From Diphasiastrum complanatum (taxonomy: Eukaryota; Streptophyta; Lycopodiopsida; Lycopodiales; Lycopodiaceae), in assembly GCA_029204225.1 (NCBI GenBank), contig CM055093.1, forward strand, positions 22,191,436 through 22,255,435: DNA of 64,000 nucleotides. The letters are read 5' to 3'. Position 1 is the stretch's first letter. Each line of letters begins with the position of its first letter. The position numbers and the translations under genes are program-made. The notes beneath the pieces are model-generated. The model made no database searches. It worked only from the letters and a program-made list of their open reading frames with translations, and had not been told where the DNA came from. Shown here piece after piece: positions 1-12,627 of this stretch.

Positions 1-552
1 CATGTGCGTTGATCCGCTATCAACTGCCAACTTTCATTCTCGGATGATCGGTTTAGCGCGCGCCTCCTATACTGCCTCACTGCTGATCTGTACACACGTG
101 CGCTGATCCGATACTAGGACATCGCATGGCCCGTACCAAGCAAACTACTCGTCTTCATCTTGGCCCGCATCAATGGTTCCTCTTGGTCTCCGATTATGTG
201 TTGCCATTAGTCCAAAATATCTCTATGGAAGTGGAGTACGAATGAGAACAAAGAGAATGAGAGGTATACCTAAGAATGACAAGAAGTTCCTATACTACAT
301 GCATTAGTTAACTATAGTTTACGACTATTGACGTCAAATCAACCTCGAGTGTACAAATACGGGCAGCAAAAGAGTATTCGGGCAGTAACTGTGGTCCAAT
401 CACAATCGCTTGTACTGCCCGACGTGATTTTTGAAAATCACCAAAATCTAGCTGGGAAAGGCAAAAGCAATTTTCGTTCGTCAACCACTGTTACAGTTCG
501 TCACAGATGGACACCATTGATTGGGCCACTTAAGCATTGAAAGCATGTGAAG
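1..552. other. Non-coding stretch, no gene recognised
   Basis: No domain or long open frame with recognisable similarity is visible. The only curiosity is a short start at 126-152 whose translation begins MARTKQT, the same as the N-terminus of histone H3; the similarity ends after about nine codons. I do not call a gene here. Confidence 0.5.
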
Positions 553-1038
553 TCAAAAAAACATCTTGACAAAGGGCCCATTTTGAGTTCTAATATCCCC
601 TAATGTAATAATCGCCTCAGGTTCAAGCGGTCCACTCACGGACTCATCACGAAGCTCTACTAGATCTTTCACAGGAACCATGGTTTTCCCAACCCCCAAC
701 AAAGGTTTTAACTTACTAACATGAAAGACATGATGAATTTCAACATTAACTAGAAGGTCTATCTTGTATGCGACCTTGTTAATCACTTGGATAACTATAA
801 AAGGACCGCAATACCTAGGCGCCAACTTTACACACTTACCATATTTCAAGCCCCTAGAGTGAGTAGGGAATCTCAAAAACACCATGTCATTGACCTTGAA
901 TTCCATGTGCTTCTGAGACAGATCAGCATAGTGCCTCGCCCTGTCTTGGGCACTTCTTATGTTGTCTTTAGCCAATTGTAACATTTCTTGCATATCCGCA
1001 AGGAAATCAGTTGCGGCTTGCACCATTAGGTTCTTCAT
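553..1038 (-). pseudogene. Ty3/gypsy integrase C-terminal region (fragment)
   Basis: An open frame of 161 codons. The first part matches the helical stretch after the gypsy integrase core (SAQDRARHYADLSQKH). It is followed by the SH3-like integrase tail with the typical series VFLRFP, KLAPRYCGPF, YKIDL and VFHVSKLKP. No chromodomain signature is clear after it. In an intact element this part holds the DNA ends and target during insertion. It is separated from the core at 1040-1613 by stops, so the polyprotein is broken. Confidence 0.85.
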
Positions 1039-1039
1039 G

Positions 1040-1613
1040 CCAACACTAATCGATGATCAAGGTTGAGAACCATACATAAGCATGAAAGGGTTGAATCCGG
1101 TCGCTGAATTTTTTGCACTATTATATGCAAATTCCACTAATAAAAGGTAATTTTTCCAATCAAACTGTCGATGGCCTACATATGCTCAAAGCATGTCCTC
1201 CATCATCTAATTGGTCCTTTCTGTTTCATCGTCTGATTTTGGATGATCTGTAGAACTCATACTCAAAGTTGTTTCCAACTTTTCAAATACTGCTTGCCAA
1301 AAATTTTCAGTGAATTTAGGATCACGATCACTGACAATATCGAAAGGCAGCCCGTATAGCCAAAAAAGCTTCTCAACAGAAAGTTGAGCTAGTTTTGAAG
1401 CTTTAACCGTAGTTTTAGTAACTTCGTAAGTCTATCAACAATGACCCAAACAGAATCATGGCCCTTCCCTGTCCCGCCGACCACAAAATCCGTAGAAATA
1501 CTTTCCCACTTTCCAACAGGAATATCTAATGGATGTAATAGGCCACTAGCTTTTAGCTTTTCTACTTTATTTAATTGACACTTCGTACATTTATGTACAT
1601 GAGCTGTATACAC
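1040..1613 (-). pseudogene. Ty3/gypsy integrase core (broken)
   Basis: The minus strand from 1613 shows the end of the HHCC zinc-binding module (CTKCQLNK) and the start of the RNase-H-like core (WESISTDFV, then VDRLTK), where the D in STDFV is the first catalytic residue. Further on, around 1350-1200, another frame gives SDRDPKFTENFW and SSTDHPKSDDETERTN. The D of SDRD and the E of ETERTN are the expected second and third catalytic positions. The parts lie in different frames, so at least one frameshift has disrupted the protein. Confidence 0.8.
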
Positions 1614-1849
1614 TATTTAATTACTACCATATAAGTAGTGTCTCCAAGTACATTTCATTTTTTGAGTTGTGTAATGTAACTGAGGTCCAATGAATTTTTT
1701 GCTCTCAAACGCTATCGGCCTATTATTTTCTTATAATTGCCCAAATCATAGTATTACTCGCTTCAGTTCTCACAACGTAAGGTAAATCTGGATTCACGAT
1801 CTATAACTAGGGAGCATAAAAGATCATGATTTTGAGTTTCTACATTGAG

Positions 1850-2190
1850 CAAATTCCTCATTCCATACTATAGGTGAACTAGGTTGTCCTCTCTACTTTC
1901 TCTTTTTTGCCTTAGCTAAGTTATTAAGCAAAGCTGCAACTTTGGCATAATCTTCAACAAATCTATGAAAGAATATTGTAAATCCAAAGAAACATTTAAC
2001 TTCTCTAGCTTTTTCCGATATCATCTACTGCCTTAGTTTTATTTTTGTCTATCTTCAACCCAAAATCGTGATCTTATGACCAAGATACACCAGCTCAAGC
2101 TTAAAAAAATCACATTTGGATTCCTTAGCATAAAGTTTCTCTTCTAAGAATCTGCAGGACAGTCTTAATATGGTTCATGTGTTGCTTCAA
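1850..2190 (-). pseudogene. Ty3/gypsy reverse transcriptase end (decayed)
   Basis: Translation of the minus strand at about 2190-2060 gives pieces typical of the gypsy RT connection region: GLKQHMNHIKTVLQILR, then in a shifted frame LYAKESKCDFF and LVYLGHKI. This corresponds to the conserved block just after the catalytic YVDD, which itself is not found upstream. Sequence below 2040 should be RNase H but is too decayed to assign with certainty. Confidence 0.7.
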
Positions 2191-2199
2191 GCCTTTTAA

Positions 2200-5100
2200 A
2201 AAAAAACGTGGTGTTGTTTTTTAAAATCTAGCCCTTGGATCACTTTATTGGAATTCGCGCGATCAACAATAACTACATCGTCATTGTTGCCAAATCTATG
2301 CTACAAAAAGATAGCACGAATGTTGTCAGATGGCCAATGCACTTACATTACAATGGCTGATATAAGAGCAGTCATAGTCGTTGCAAAAATGATTGTTATT
2401 CTTGTTGTAATAGCCAACTACAATCTTCAATCACAAAGCAACGCTCCTAAAACAACAATGGTTGTGACATTATCTAGCCATGAGCTACAAGATCATTGGT
2501 ATCATACATAATCAGAAAACTGTACGAGCATTTCTTGCTCTTTGATCATGGGACATTGTCCTTTTTTGTTGATTATGGGACATTGTGCTTGCTTGATAGG
2601 TATACTTTTGTTTCATGTACATGTCAAGAAAGCCTTTGTTTTATCAAGAAGTGGTAAGTCAATTCATAATTTGCAAATTATAGTGTAAATTTCAAGTGGG
2701 CTGACACATAGCTATACACTTTGCATGCAAGATAAAAGTATGAGAGTATGCTATATATGAAAGCTCCTCACAGCTTCAACATTGCATATTGTACTTACAC
2801 AAGAAGGAATGGATGCAAGTTAAATTGAATAGTTAATGTGTGCTTAACAAAAGAGATTGAGCCTTGATAATGAAGTATGTTAAATAAATGACAATGCTGA
2901 ATGAACTCATTGGATAATTGGTTCATAAGTTATATGTTGTGGCATGATGGTCATTTGACCTAAAAATAGATGTGACATACAAAATACATCAAGGAAAGCT
3001 CTACAAATTTGGCTTCCACTTCCTCTTCCAAATATGTATTATATCATGTGTACTAACAATTTTGCTTCAAAATAAATAAAACATCGTGACTAGTAATGCA
3101 TACAAGTTAAAATTTCCCTAAATGGCAATTTCAATAATTAAAACACTGCTTTTTTGAAACTTGAAGCTTAATGAATAATTAGATAGCTTTCAATTGTTCA
3201 TAGATAATTCTTAATAAATATGAATACCACGTGATAAATGGTTGATCATTTTATCTTTAGTCATGAATCATATTAGTGGCAAACCTACATGCATGAGCAT
3301 GGGAATGCATGGCTCTCGTTAAGTGCATCCTCCTAATTAAGAATTCTAAAATTTTGTATTGCACAAATTTTTTACCTTTAACATACACATTGTCTTGTGA
3401 CTTAAGTTAGTGACTTTTTTACTCAAGCCCAAATCCTTTTGACCTCATACCTATAAACTCAAGTTAGTTCATCATGTTCCTAGATGCATCTCTAACTAAT
3501 TCGTCAATGGCTAGATGATTGAACTTCCTAAGTTTTTTGTATGATTAGCTTGCTTGGAGTGTGATTCATTCCTAGAGTAAAGAGAATCTAGCTTCCAAAA
3601 GTACAAGACACATAGCCCCAATGTGAGGCCCATTGACACAGTTATTTGTTTCGTGGAAATCATAATCATGCTACCTATAACAACCTTATCATGGTTTATT
3701 TGGTTATGTTTTGGAAAACGCCATGAATGACCTGATCATTATGTAACATGGACCCCACAAGAAGTGTTTCAAACCATTTTCTTCCAAGCCCACTAGGACA
3801 TTGAGTTTTGTGTTTTGTTCAGTCGCCAGACCTGATCCAAGTTATTGTGTTGGTAGATTAAGTCAATTTATGCAAGATCTTCTGATTTTTCATGAACAGA
3901 ACTATTGTTCTGCTCTTGTTCATTTATTCTTGTGACACTTGCTCTCGTCATAGTACTTTCTTTTTAATAGCTTTTGGAAAGGAGAGAAGCACGTAGATCT
4001 CTTTGTTGCTTATGGATTATGAGGCACAGAAACACAATTGCATACTTATAGTATCTTCTTATATGTTTTCATGAGTTATGATGATTCATGAACGCTAAGT
4101 GGCATTGATTTCAAGTTCTTATGTGGCAATGATTTCTAGTGGAAGTTCCTGTTTGATATGTGTACTAGACTGAAATAAAGGCAATTCGCCAAATTTGAGC
4201 AGCGTAAATTTTCTGCTACTCTGATATTGTTCATAACATCCAAGTTCATAACAAACCTTACTCTAGTAACACTACTTTTTTCAATGTGCTCGCGGCAGCT
4301 GTCTTTTCATTGAAAGTAAAGCATATCATGAATTTATTTCTCAAGGAGCAACTGAATCACTGATTATCTTGAAATGCTTTACTAGGTTCACATGTTTAGC
4401 TTGCAACTGGTTATGCTCGAGAATTATAACAAACTTTACAGTTGTCTTCCAGAATTGCTAGTATTTTTTCAAGAGGTGATGTTCCATCTTGAAAATGCCC
4501 TCAATACAAATCCAAAAAGGCCACATCTGACATACATCATTCAAGATATTTCCAGAGCTAATCCATCTTGATTCTTCTCGTCCATGTATATATTGGCCGT
4601 TGTTAATATACTGGTAAAAAAGATACGTTAATCAAATTTAGAAGTCAAATATCTCGGACTCTTTTGCTTCACCAGACTTGCAAGCACAGCTTGCTTATTT
4701 CAGCCATGTTTTAGATTGATAGTCCCTAATGGAAATAACCAGCAGGCAAATTTGTCTACACTTGATACTGCCTCAAACACGGCATTTGATTTACAAAACA
4801 TGAGACAACAACTTGGCTGCGTACAGAGACCTGAAAACTCTTTATACACCTTCACTGGGTTTGAGAGCGCCAAAACCAATGCATTCCGTGATTTGGAAAG
4901 TCAATTTTTCCATATCCCGCTTGGAATGTTAAAGATACTTTTCCATCCCATTTTGTAGTAGCTTAAAAAGTGCTAGGTTTGAAATTTGCAAAAAACTCTC
5001 CCATATTGATTTTCCAGCCTGAGGTAATCTCTGGTCATGGTTGTATATGCAAGTAAAGCTGGATCGATCAGCAATACATGTTTAGTGACTATATACATGC

Positions 5101-5728
5101 CAAGGAGTTTGAAAAATACAAACAAAGTCCACTAAGAACCACAATTAAATGCTGACCTTTCTACAAGACATTGTGCAGAAAATCCGAGTGCTCCTATGAA
5201 GTTTATACCGTGAATATACAGGTAAATGAAGCTATGAAAAATAAACAATCTGAGATTTTCAGATTAAATAGTAGTAATCCACTGCATAGTCAACAAATGC
5301 TTTCATAACCTTCCAATAGAAGAATAAGTTCATTATATGCATGCAGTCACAACTTGTTGGTCAAAACATTTAGTAGGAGCTTACTAACAGTATTCAAGCT
5401 TCAAAGAAAGCCCGAACTACTTTTGGAACTAATGAAGCTTTACAGAGGTATTTAAGGGAATTGTCAAACTGCAAAACCGTCTATTTTGGAATGTATCTTT
5501 AGAAAGAACATACTATGAAAAGAAAATTATTGAAATTTTTTTAGGTGTGTCAAATTTGGAAGGCTCCCACTCATCGACTAAGGGATATATATTGTGATAA
5601 TCTCTCAAATAGTGGACAGGGATTAGATTGCATGAGTGTTCTAGGTTCAAAACTTGCCCTTATATAAAAGTCCATGACTATGTTCATATACAATGTGACC
5701 ATAAATGAGAGGACACTTTTTTGGACTT
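2200..5728. other. AT-rich stretch without recognisable genes
   Basis: About 3.5 kb of AT-rich DNA. Short open frames occur (for example 2248-2511 and 4716-4958) but none shows a known motif, a start context or splice structure that I can support. It may be intergenic DNA or eroded transposon sequence. Confidence 0.5.
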
Positions 5729-5736
5729 CAATGGCA
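5729..5736. repeat. 8-bp target-site duplication, left of H1 (CAATGGCA)
   Basis: CAATGGCA lies directly before the H1 tip and again at 10268-10275 directly after it. Eight base pairs is the hallmark length of hAT insertions. Confidence 0.75.
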
Positions 5737-5982
5737 CATAGTTGCATCGAACCGTGATTAGTGGATTGTGTTGTATGTTTTGAAATTTGTGCAATGTGCA
5801 TTTGACGATCATTCATTGTGCATTGAATCTTGAATCTTGATCATTGATGATCATTCAGCATTGATAATTTGACTATGATTTGTGAGATGATAGATCGTGG
5901 TTACTATTTAGTTAATAGTCGGAACCTGGTGGTTTAGGAATAGGGCTTTAAGCTTAGATTCTAGAATCTAGAAATTAGAATA

Positions 5983-5989
5983 GGAGAGA

Positions 5990-6046
<57 letters not shown>
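5983..6046. repeat. (GA)n microsatellite in the H1 leader
   Basis: An almost pure AG/GA run ending five bases before the H1 transposase start at 6052. The relative H2 also has a GA run immediately before its start codon. Confidence 0.95.
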
Positions 6047-6048
<2 letters not shown>

Positions 6049-6051
6049 ACC

Positions 6052-8541
6052 ATGCCTAGGGATAGGGATCCCCTATGGGATCACGTTACCATCGCTACTG
6101 CCTCTATGGCACATCGGCACAAAGAGATGAACATGCAGATACTGCCACATCAATTACACAGGTGGCCCTCATGCATCAGGGCGCATTTATTACGTCTGAG
6201 GGGGGTACGAGGTTGCCCCTTGCCTACATGCTCTTGACATGATACTCAATCCTGCTGCTCGGACAAGGCTGGCCCTTTGAGGTTAAAAAGGCCCAAAGTG
6301 GTCGGGGCCGTCTTGTGGGCATCTTTGGACGAGGGCACTTGTTGTTGAGCGGGCTTCAGTTGACCAGCAGCTAGAGCCCCTCATGAGGGCATGGGCCCAA
6401 TATGCACTCTAATACGCTATGCCAATTCAAGTTTTAAGTTTTCAACATTGCAATTTGCCCTTTTTAGTTTTGTCTCTCAAGTTTGAAGTTTCAACTTTCA
6501 AGTTTGCATTTTGCCATTTTGGATTTAGGGCTAGGGTTTGAACTTTGAACTTCAATCTTCGACTTTGCAAATTGCTATGACATATGGATTATGTGGCATG
6601 TCATATTCACGTTTAACTTTCAACTTTTAGATCTCAAGAAATTAGAATAAGTAAATTGGAATCATTATTGATCTAAGATCATTGATCATTGCAATTTGCT
6701 ATAAGCCTATGATGTTGTCACCACCTGTGAACTAGATATGGCTGCACCATCATATCTGATGGTTGGAGCGATGCAAGGAAGCGCCACATATTGAATATCT
6801 TGGTGTCTTCCTGCATGGGGACAATGTTTTTGAGATCCATCGATACCTCTGGGGTGGCAGTAACTGGCAATTACATGTTCACACATATTTGCGCTGCCAT
6901 TGAGGAGGTGGGGCCACAGCACGTTGTGCAAGTATAATGATTAATCAATCCATCTAAAATTATAATTTATAACTACTGACTGCTCAGAAGATTTTGCGGC
7001 TAGGTTCTTAACTTTCAAACGTCAAGATTGAAGACTCAATGCGCATTACACATGCCACGAACCTAGATTAAGTTTCTTATGTCTCCAATTTGCCCATTGC
7101 TTAATACTTATAGTATCATTATTCATGTATGTACTATGTACTATGTACAATGTTCACAATTGAAATTTGAATGATCGATGACCAATCATGATTCACTCGA
7201 AGTCCATCCACATTACATTGTACAAGTTGTCACGGACAATGCGGCAAATTGCGTTCTCATGGGTAGGCTCGTTAATGAGACCTACCCCCACATCTTTTGG
7301 ACACCTTGTGCTGCACATTTCCTAGACCTCTTGGTCGAGGATGTAGCCAAGATACCATGACATAGGACGGTCCTTGGTGAGATTCATCACCAAAAACCAA
7401 GGGAGACACTCCACCTGGATGTCTTGAGACCTGCCCCCACTAGGTTTTTTGTAGCTCCAATTCGCAAGAATTACTATTGTCACTTGTGAGCACTAAGAAT
7501 TTGTGATAATTGATTCACTACATTTGCAAATTGCCACTGCAAACTTGCAAGTTGCCAATGGCCATTCTACCAATGCTTTGAGGTATGAAATTTTCAAGTT
7601 TGAAACTTTGATGATCATCTTTGTACTAATGCAAACTCTGGAATGCAATGCAAGTTTGCATAGTCTTGGAATGACTGCTGAAAGTTCATGAGGCAGACAG
7701 TCATTTCAAATGAGTGGGTGCAGTGGGGGCCGTCAAAGCAGCCCAAGGGTAGGAGGTTCGAGCTAATTGTGCTCTCATCTTCATTTTGGGATGATGCATG
7801 ATCCATTGTCGTGGGCCTGCAGCCTATCTACACTGTCTTGCGCCTTACAGATTACTAATTTCTAGCGTGTAGATAGTACTAAAGTCTAAGTAGTAAGTCG
7901 ATACACTACAATGTGTTTGAAGTTTGAACTTTGAAGTCAGAAGCATTACCTAATGCCTATAAACCTGTGACATATCACATACGGCCCTCCAGATTTTGTC
8001 TTGATTTCAATGTGCACGTGTGTATAGATCAATCCGGATGAGATCGATGTGGCAAAGGTTCCAGACTTGCCACCAAGATCACAAGATGACGAGGATGTGT
8101 ACGCATTCCTCCACGAGGACATGAGAAGGTTATGCACAGGGCAGGTGAGAAATTAAAAGTTAGCACTTACTACTTAGTTGACACTTCATACTTGAAACAC
8201 AATTCTTAACTAATTATTGTAATTTGTGGGCATTAATATGTTTCTCAATCCTTGTGTGCAAGACCTGTCACTTGAGTAGCGCATAGGAGGAGGGCAGGAG
8301 AGGGTACGAGCTCTCGTGCCCACGACCCTGATGATGAGTCTGAGCCTGAGGCATCGTCACGTTCAGAGTCCTCAGAGGAGGAGTACGTAGAGGAGGGGTC
8401 TAAGGAGAGCGATCATGAGGATGAGGTGAGGATGAGGGGCAGCCTACCTCGACCTCCAATGAGGACTTCATCCTTCAAGAGGAGACTACAGTAGGCTCGA
8501 CAGCACCTGCTCGAAGGAGGCTCAGAGCCAGGAGAACTTAG
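6052..8541 (+). pseudogene. hAT transposase of H1 (BED finger + DUF659), inactivated
   Basis: The start MPRDRDPLWDHVTIA has a strong context (GCCACCATGCC) and opens a BED-type zinc finger, which goes out of frame after about 16 codons. At 6310-6420 is a piece equivalent to the helix before the catalytic core (EPLMRAWAQY-like). At 6736-6930 the DUF659 block with ISDGWSDARKRHILNILVSS contains the first catalytic aspartate motif. At 7206-7360 is VVTDNAANCVLMG with the second aspartate, then the TPCAAH motif and LDLLVED. An acidic tail follows at 8030-8541 and ends in a basic ARRRLRARRT-like terminus. Frameshifts, a missing second exon and stops make it non-functional. Exon borders resemble those of H2. 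Confidence 0.8.
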
Positions 8542-8900
8542 AGTCTAGACAGTACTGATGAGTCATGACATTATACATATTATTGTTCACATATGATCAG
8601 ACATTTATAGTGGACACATATGGATTCTGAACTTTGAAGACTGACACCATTGAAACTTGATTATCTATATCAATTTTAAGTTTTAAAATTTGATTTTATG
8701 CATTTATGATTGTGATGATTTAAATTTTGAGTCTTTAGTCTTGACTCGTGACTCTTGAGCATTCAACATTGGAACTAGTAATTTGTGTTTCTGTTTGAAA
8801 TTTGAACTTTCAACTTTGAAGTTTCAAATATTGCCAGTTTAATCGCGCAATGTGCATTGTGATTGTGTACTCCGCTAAGTTGAAAGTCAAAAGTTCTAAT

Positions 8901-8903
<3 letters not shown>

Positions 8904-8981
<78 letters not shown>
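8904..8981. repeat. (GA)n microsatellite
   Basis: Nearly 80 bases of uninterrupted GA dinucleotides inside H1, downstream of its transposase remnant. Confidence 0.97.
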
Positions 8982-8983
<2 letters not shown>

Positions 8984-10267
8984 GCAAGTGCCAAGCATAG
9001 TTACAACCTAGTACTTACTAAAAGCTATAACCCTAAACCTTTAACCTGGATGGTAAGTTGTAATCTAGTTATGGATGACTACAATGATCAATCAAGTTTC
9101 AAGTTTCAACTGAAGTCTGAGTCCTGACAACTAGTGCTTTTTGCTTGATCGATGCTGGTCAATGGTGTGACATGTCTGGCATCTGGTTGAAGATGTTATG
9201 GCAACTTGACTCTTGAGTCTTGCAAGCAATCATGTGAGTCCCAATGGCTGGTCTGCAAATGCCAGCAATGTCTAGACTCTAGACTATACATAATAGTATT
9301 GTGTACATACTACAGTCTTAGAGATTCGAGATTCGAGAACATCTTGGATTAGAGTTTCTTGAGTCTTGAGACTTGAGACTTGACCTACATAGTACATGCC
9401 AGTGACGAGTCCACTGTCCAGACTCCACATAATACATATGTCAAGTGAGTTGAAGTGAGAAGAAGGCTGAAGCTAGATATGTAGGTACTAAGTACTTACT
9501 ACTAACTTCTAAGTGAATTATATCTTATCCGAAGTCTAAAGCTGAAACAAATGTTTAATGTTAAATGCACAAGTGACAAAACTGAAGCTTGAACAGCACC
9601 CAGGTATTGGAATTTGGAAGAATGCACTGTGCCTTGTGACTTGCCACTGTGCAGGTATCTATTCGTAATTCTAGCCTCTAGGAAAATACGGGCCGCAGCA
9701 TCTGCATCAGTTTTAACTTTTTCCTTTGGTGTAGGCTGTAGCAATGATCAATCAAACATTTGAAATTTGAATTTTAAAACCCATTCAAACCTTTAACCAC
9801 TCAATGCTCATGAGAGTCCCGACTCCTTAAGGACTCCTCAATCTGTGACATAATACAATGTACATATTACATATGTAGTTAGTACTAAGTAGATAGTAGT
9901 TCCTACTAAATAGTGTCATGTACGACAGTTCAAGTTAGGGCCGTTGCTTTCGAAATTCGAACTAAGTCCTGAGTCTTGAGTGCTGACTCCCAAGTCCCGA
10001 GTCCTGACTCCCGTCTCCTCCTGAGTCCTGACTCCTGACTCACTGCTCAGGAGTTCCTTCGTCGGTGCTCACTGCTCAGGGCCAGGACTGTACAGTCACC
10101 AATGTAACCTGTTTAATGTTAGAACTTACTAGTCCCCACAAAATTCAAATAGAATCCCCCCAATAGGAAAATAAACAAAAAAGGGGTCAAACCTTTTCCC
10201 GATTCTAACTGAGCTAGCCGGTTCGAATCGGTCTGAATCGCCCAATTCAAATTGGCTGGTATCTTTG

Positions 10268-10275
10268 CAATGGCA
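10268..10275. repeat. 8-bp target-site duplication, right of H1
   Basis: Second copy of CAATGGCA, matching 5729-5736. Confidence 0.75.
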
Positions 10276-10870
10276 CACCAACAGCGCTATCCAGCATTGT
10301 GTAACTGGTGTCTCAACTTACTATCAAGTGATAGCATCTGAAAACGTAAAATATAGTGGTAAACAAAATATTTGGGTGAGGAATGATCAACTTGGAACAC
10401 AATCTATTGTGAGCTTATTTGATAGCACTTGACAAGCTGGTCATTAATACCATTTAAGATTAAATTGAACAAGGAGATGGATTGCATTGATATACTAGGT
10501 ATGAAACTTACTAAGGAAGAAAGTCCATGACTACAGTCATAAAAGAAGTGCCTTACAATGACAGAATTATTTGTTGGAATTCAATGGCACACCAACACCA
10601 CTATCCTAATATTGTATAACTGGTGTATGAAGTAATAATCACCTAAGAAAGAAGAATATAGTAGTGAATGAAGTATTGAGGCGAGCAATGACCAACTTTG
10701 AATTCATCAATATATAATAAACTGATTTAATAGAACTCAACAGAGAAAAAAATATTCCTAAACACCATATAAAAAAAAAACACAAAGCTCTCAAAATGGT
10801 GCACCTAATGCTCAGAACATACAAAACTCAAGGCATAATGCAGATTCCACACATTGGAGTTCTGAATATT
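10268..10870. repeat. Diverged ~310-bp tandem repeat, split by H1
   Basis: The DNA after H1 begins CAATGGCACACCAACA, and a diverged copy of this stretch recurs about 310 bases later at 10580. The DNA before H1 (about 5625-5736, with AAGTCCATGACTA) is similar to 10475-10590. So a two-unit tandem repeat was present before H1 landed in the first unit. Confidence 0.6.
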
Positions 10871-11012
10871 TTCGCCTTTAAGTGAAATTTGACCAGCTCA
10901 AACAAATGATGAATTAAAACAAAATACTTTCAGGTGTAACAGTCATATGTGCTTTACACTGGACACATCTTACAATAAAGCAATGATAGGCCTGAAAGAC
11001 TTACTTTGCGCA

Positions 11013-12627
11013 TTAGATTTTTTTTATGATCTGAACCACATCTTCATCGTCCAATTCATGTTCCTGCAAGTACATGCAACCTAGTGAGAAGCAGATAGAA
11101 CTTCTTAATATCCGGTTGATGCTGTTTTAGTAACTAATTTAGCATGGTCAGCTGACAGCTAAAGAATGTAGTCGTTCTCACCTTGCCTACCCTCTGTGGT
11201 TTGTGTTTTGCACTCGAACCCCACACCAGTGCACTGCAAACATCCCAAAAGATATTGGTTCACAGTATATTCAAGCAAAACAGAGTCCCCAACAATATGC
11301 CGTAAACTTTATTGGGATAGATTAATCCAGCTCTAATTTCATTAAATAAAGGAAAGAGGAAAACAACATCTACAAAAGTATAACGGATATCAAATTTGTC
11401 TCTGTTCAAGGTGGTAGCTTTACTATTTGAATTGCTTTAACATGTCTTTGTGAATTCGCAGACAAAAGTCTTCAACGGTCCGTTTCTTTGCAGAGAGGAT
11501 GACAGGGTCTTCATAGTCGGGACCCATGCCCTTAGGCTTTGTGTAAATTCGAACAAGATCTAAGTATTCCCATATCTTCTCTAGAAGACCATCCAAGTTC
11601 CACTCTAGATGAGCACTGCAAACATGAACTCTCGTGTCAGGGTCTGGATAGTTTTGAGCCTTTTCAAAAATAAGTTTGAGCTAACAAAGTATGCATTATC
11701 CTTTTAGAGAGCTCACCAATAAGAAAACAAACTGGACTACAGTTAAGAATGCAAAGATCACCTTTACAAAAAAATACACACAAGAAATGCAAAAAGTCAA
11801 ACCAATTCATGGCAAACGATATTTAGATAAGGAATTCCAGAAATTTAAAACTTGACATAATACTATCTAATCCTCAGAGGGCGTGACATACCTGACAGGA
11901 CAGTAATGTGGCAGGTTGTCTAGAACTTCAAGCTCTTCGAGTGTAATCTGGTCAATCTTATTTACCGCATAAATACAAGGCATATATACTCGGTTCCCTT
12001 CTATAACATCAATCAGGTCATCCGCTGAGGCATCAAATCGCAGGGAAACATCTGCATTATGGATTCTATATTCCCCACAAATCGCCTTGACAGTTTCCAG
12101 ATCCAAAAGTGTGTTTGTAACAGTTGAAGTAAAATTTATGCCACCCTTATCTTTCCTTCTAAAACTTAAATTTGGCGGTTCCTTGTTTAACCTGCATGGA
12201 GAATCATTCCAACAGACTAAATCTCAAAAGTCAACCAGAAGTTTAGACTCATGATATGAAATTGTATTCAATAGCATAATCGCAGCTTTTCTGGATGCAT
12301 AAGTGAGTCGCTAAAAATGTTGCCTGTTAGGTTGCTAATAATATAAGTGCAATAAATAATTTTATTGCATCCAGACCTGAATCTTACTACTTGCTTGCCA
12401 TACACAATCTCAAACAACCAACAGGGCCTCTACAATTCACCCATTTCCCTACTTTGACGGTCCATCTACTCAAAATAACCATGTTTGACAATTCCAATCT
12501 CGAGGTCACCACGTCACCTGATACCAAATCCCTCGAGCTCCTTCTCTATCAAACGCTTGTGTGTAATAGGTTTGATTGCATCAAGAACAATCAATATGCA
12601 GTTGCACGTGCGTGCAGTACTTATCAC
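11013..12627 (-). CDS. DRG: DRG-family GTPase, 3' exons (C-terminal ~235 residues)
   Basis: Five minus-strand exons join in frame with GT-AG borders: 12518-12627, 11892-12191, 11424-11617, 11182-11233 and 11013-11063 with stop. Exon 1 here reads [16 protein letters not shown]...[10 protein letters not shown]. The next carries [29 protein letters not shown] and the G4 motif NKID. The rest gives the TGS domain ([44 protein letters not shown]) and the end [14 protein letters not shown] proteins are about 365-400 residues and bind ribosomes with a DFRP partner. The P-loop, G2 and G3 exons, expected above 12627, are not found in this window. Either the next intron is very long and filled with transposons, or this is a 3' gene fragment. 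Unbroken frames and clean splice sites favour a real gene. Confidence 0.9.

Larger units (their letters stand above)
553..2190 (-). mobile_element. Ty3/gypsy LTR retrotransposon pol remnant
   Basis: Reading the minus strand from 2190 down to 553 gives, in order, the end of a reverse transcriptase, a decayed RNase H zone, an integrase core and an integrase C-terminal domain. The order RT - RNase H - integrase is the Ty3/gypsy order, opposite to copia. Frames are broken repeatedly, no LTR or primer-binding site is visible at either side, and gag is absent. This is an old, truncated, non-functional fragment. Confidence 0.85.
5737..10267 (+). mobile_element. hAT element H1, decayed
   Basis: A 4.5-kb element bounded by CAATGGCA duplications. 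The left tip (CATAGTTGCATCGAACC) resembles that of the better-preserved relative H2 at 22661 (CAAGGTTGCATCGAACC). The right subterminal DNA holds the same GCCGGTTCGAATCG block as H2. Inside is a broken BED/DUF659 transposase gene on the plus strand, two (GA)n tracts and about 1.3 kb of AT-rich 3' DNA. It sits inside one unit of a local ~310-bp tandem repeat, which explains the similar DNA on both flanks. Confidence 0.75.

Noticed and set aside
2248-2511. 87-codon frame as a possible gene
   Set aside because: No recognisable motif, hydrophobic low-information content, isolated in AT-rich DNA.
4716-4958. 80-codon frame as a possible exon
   Set aside because: Composition is protein-like but no homology or splice partner is visible, so it is not called.
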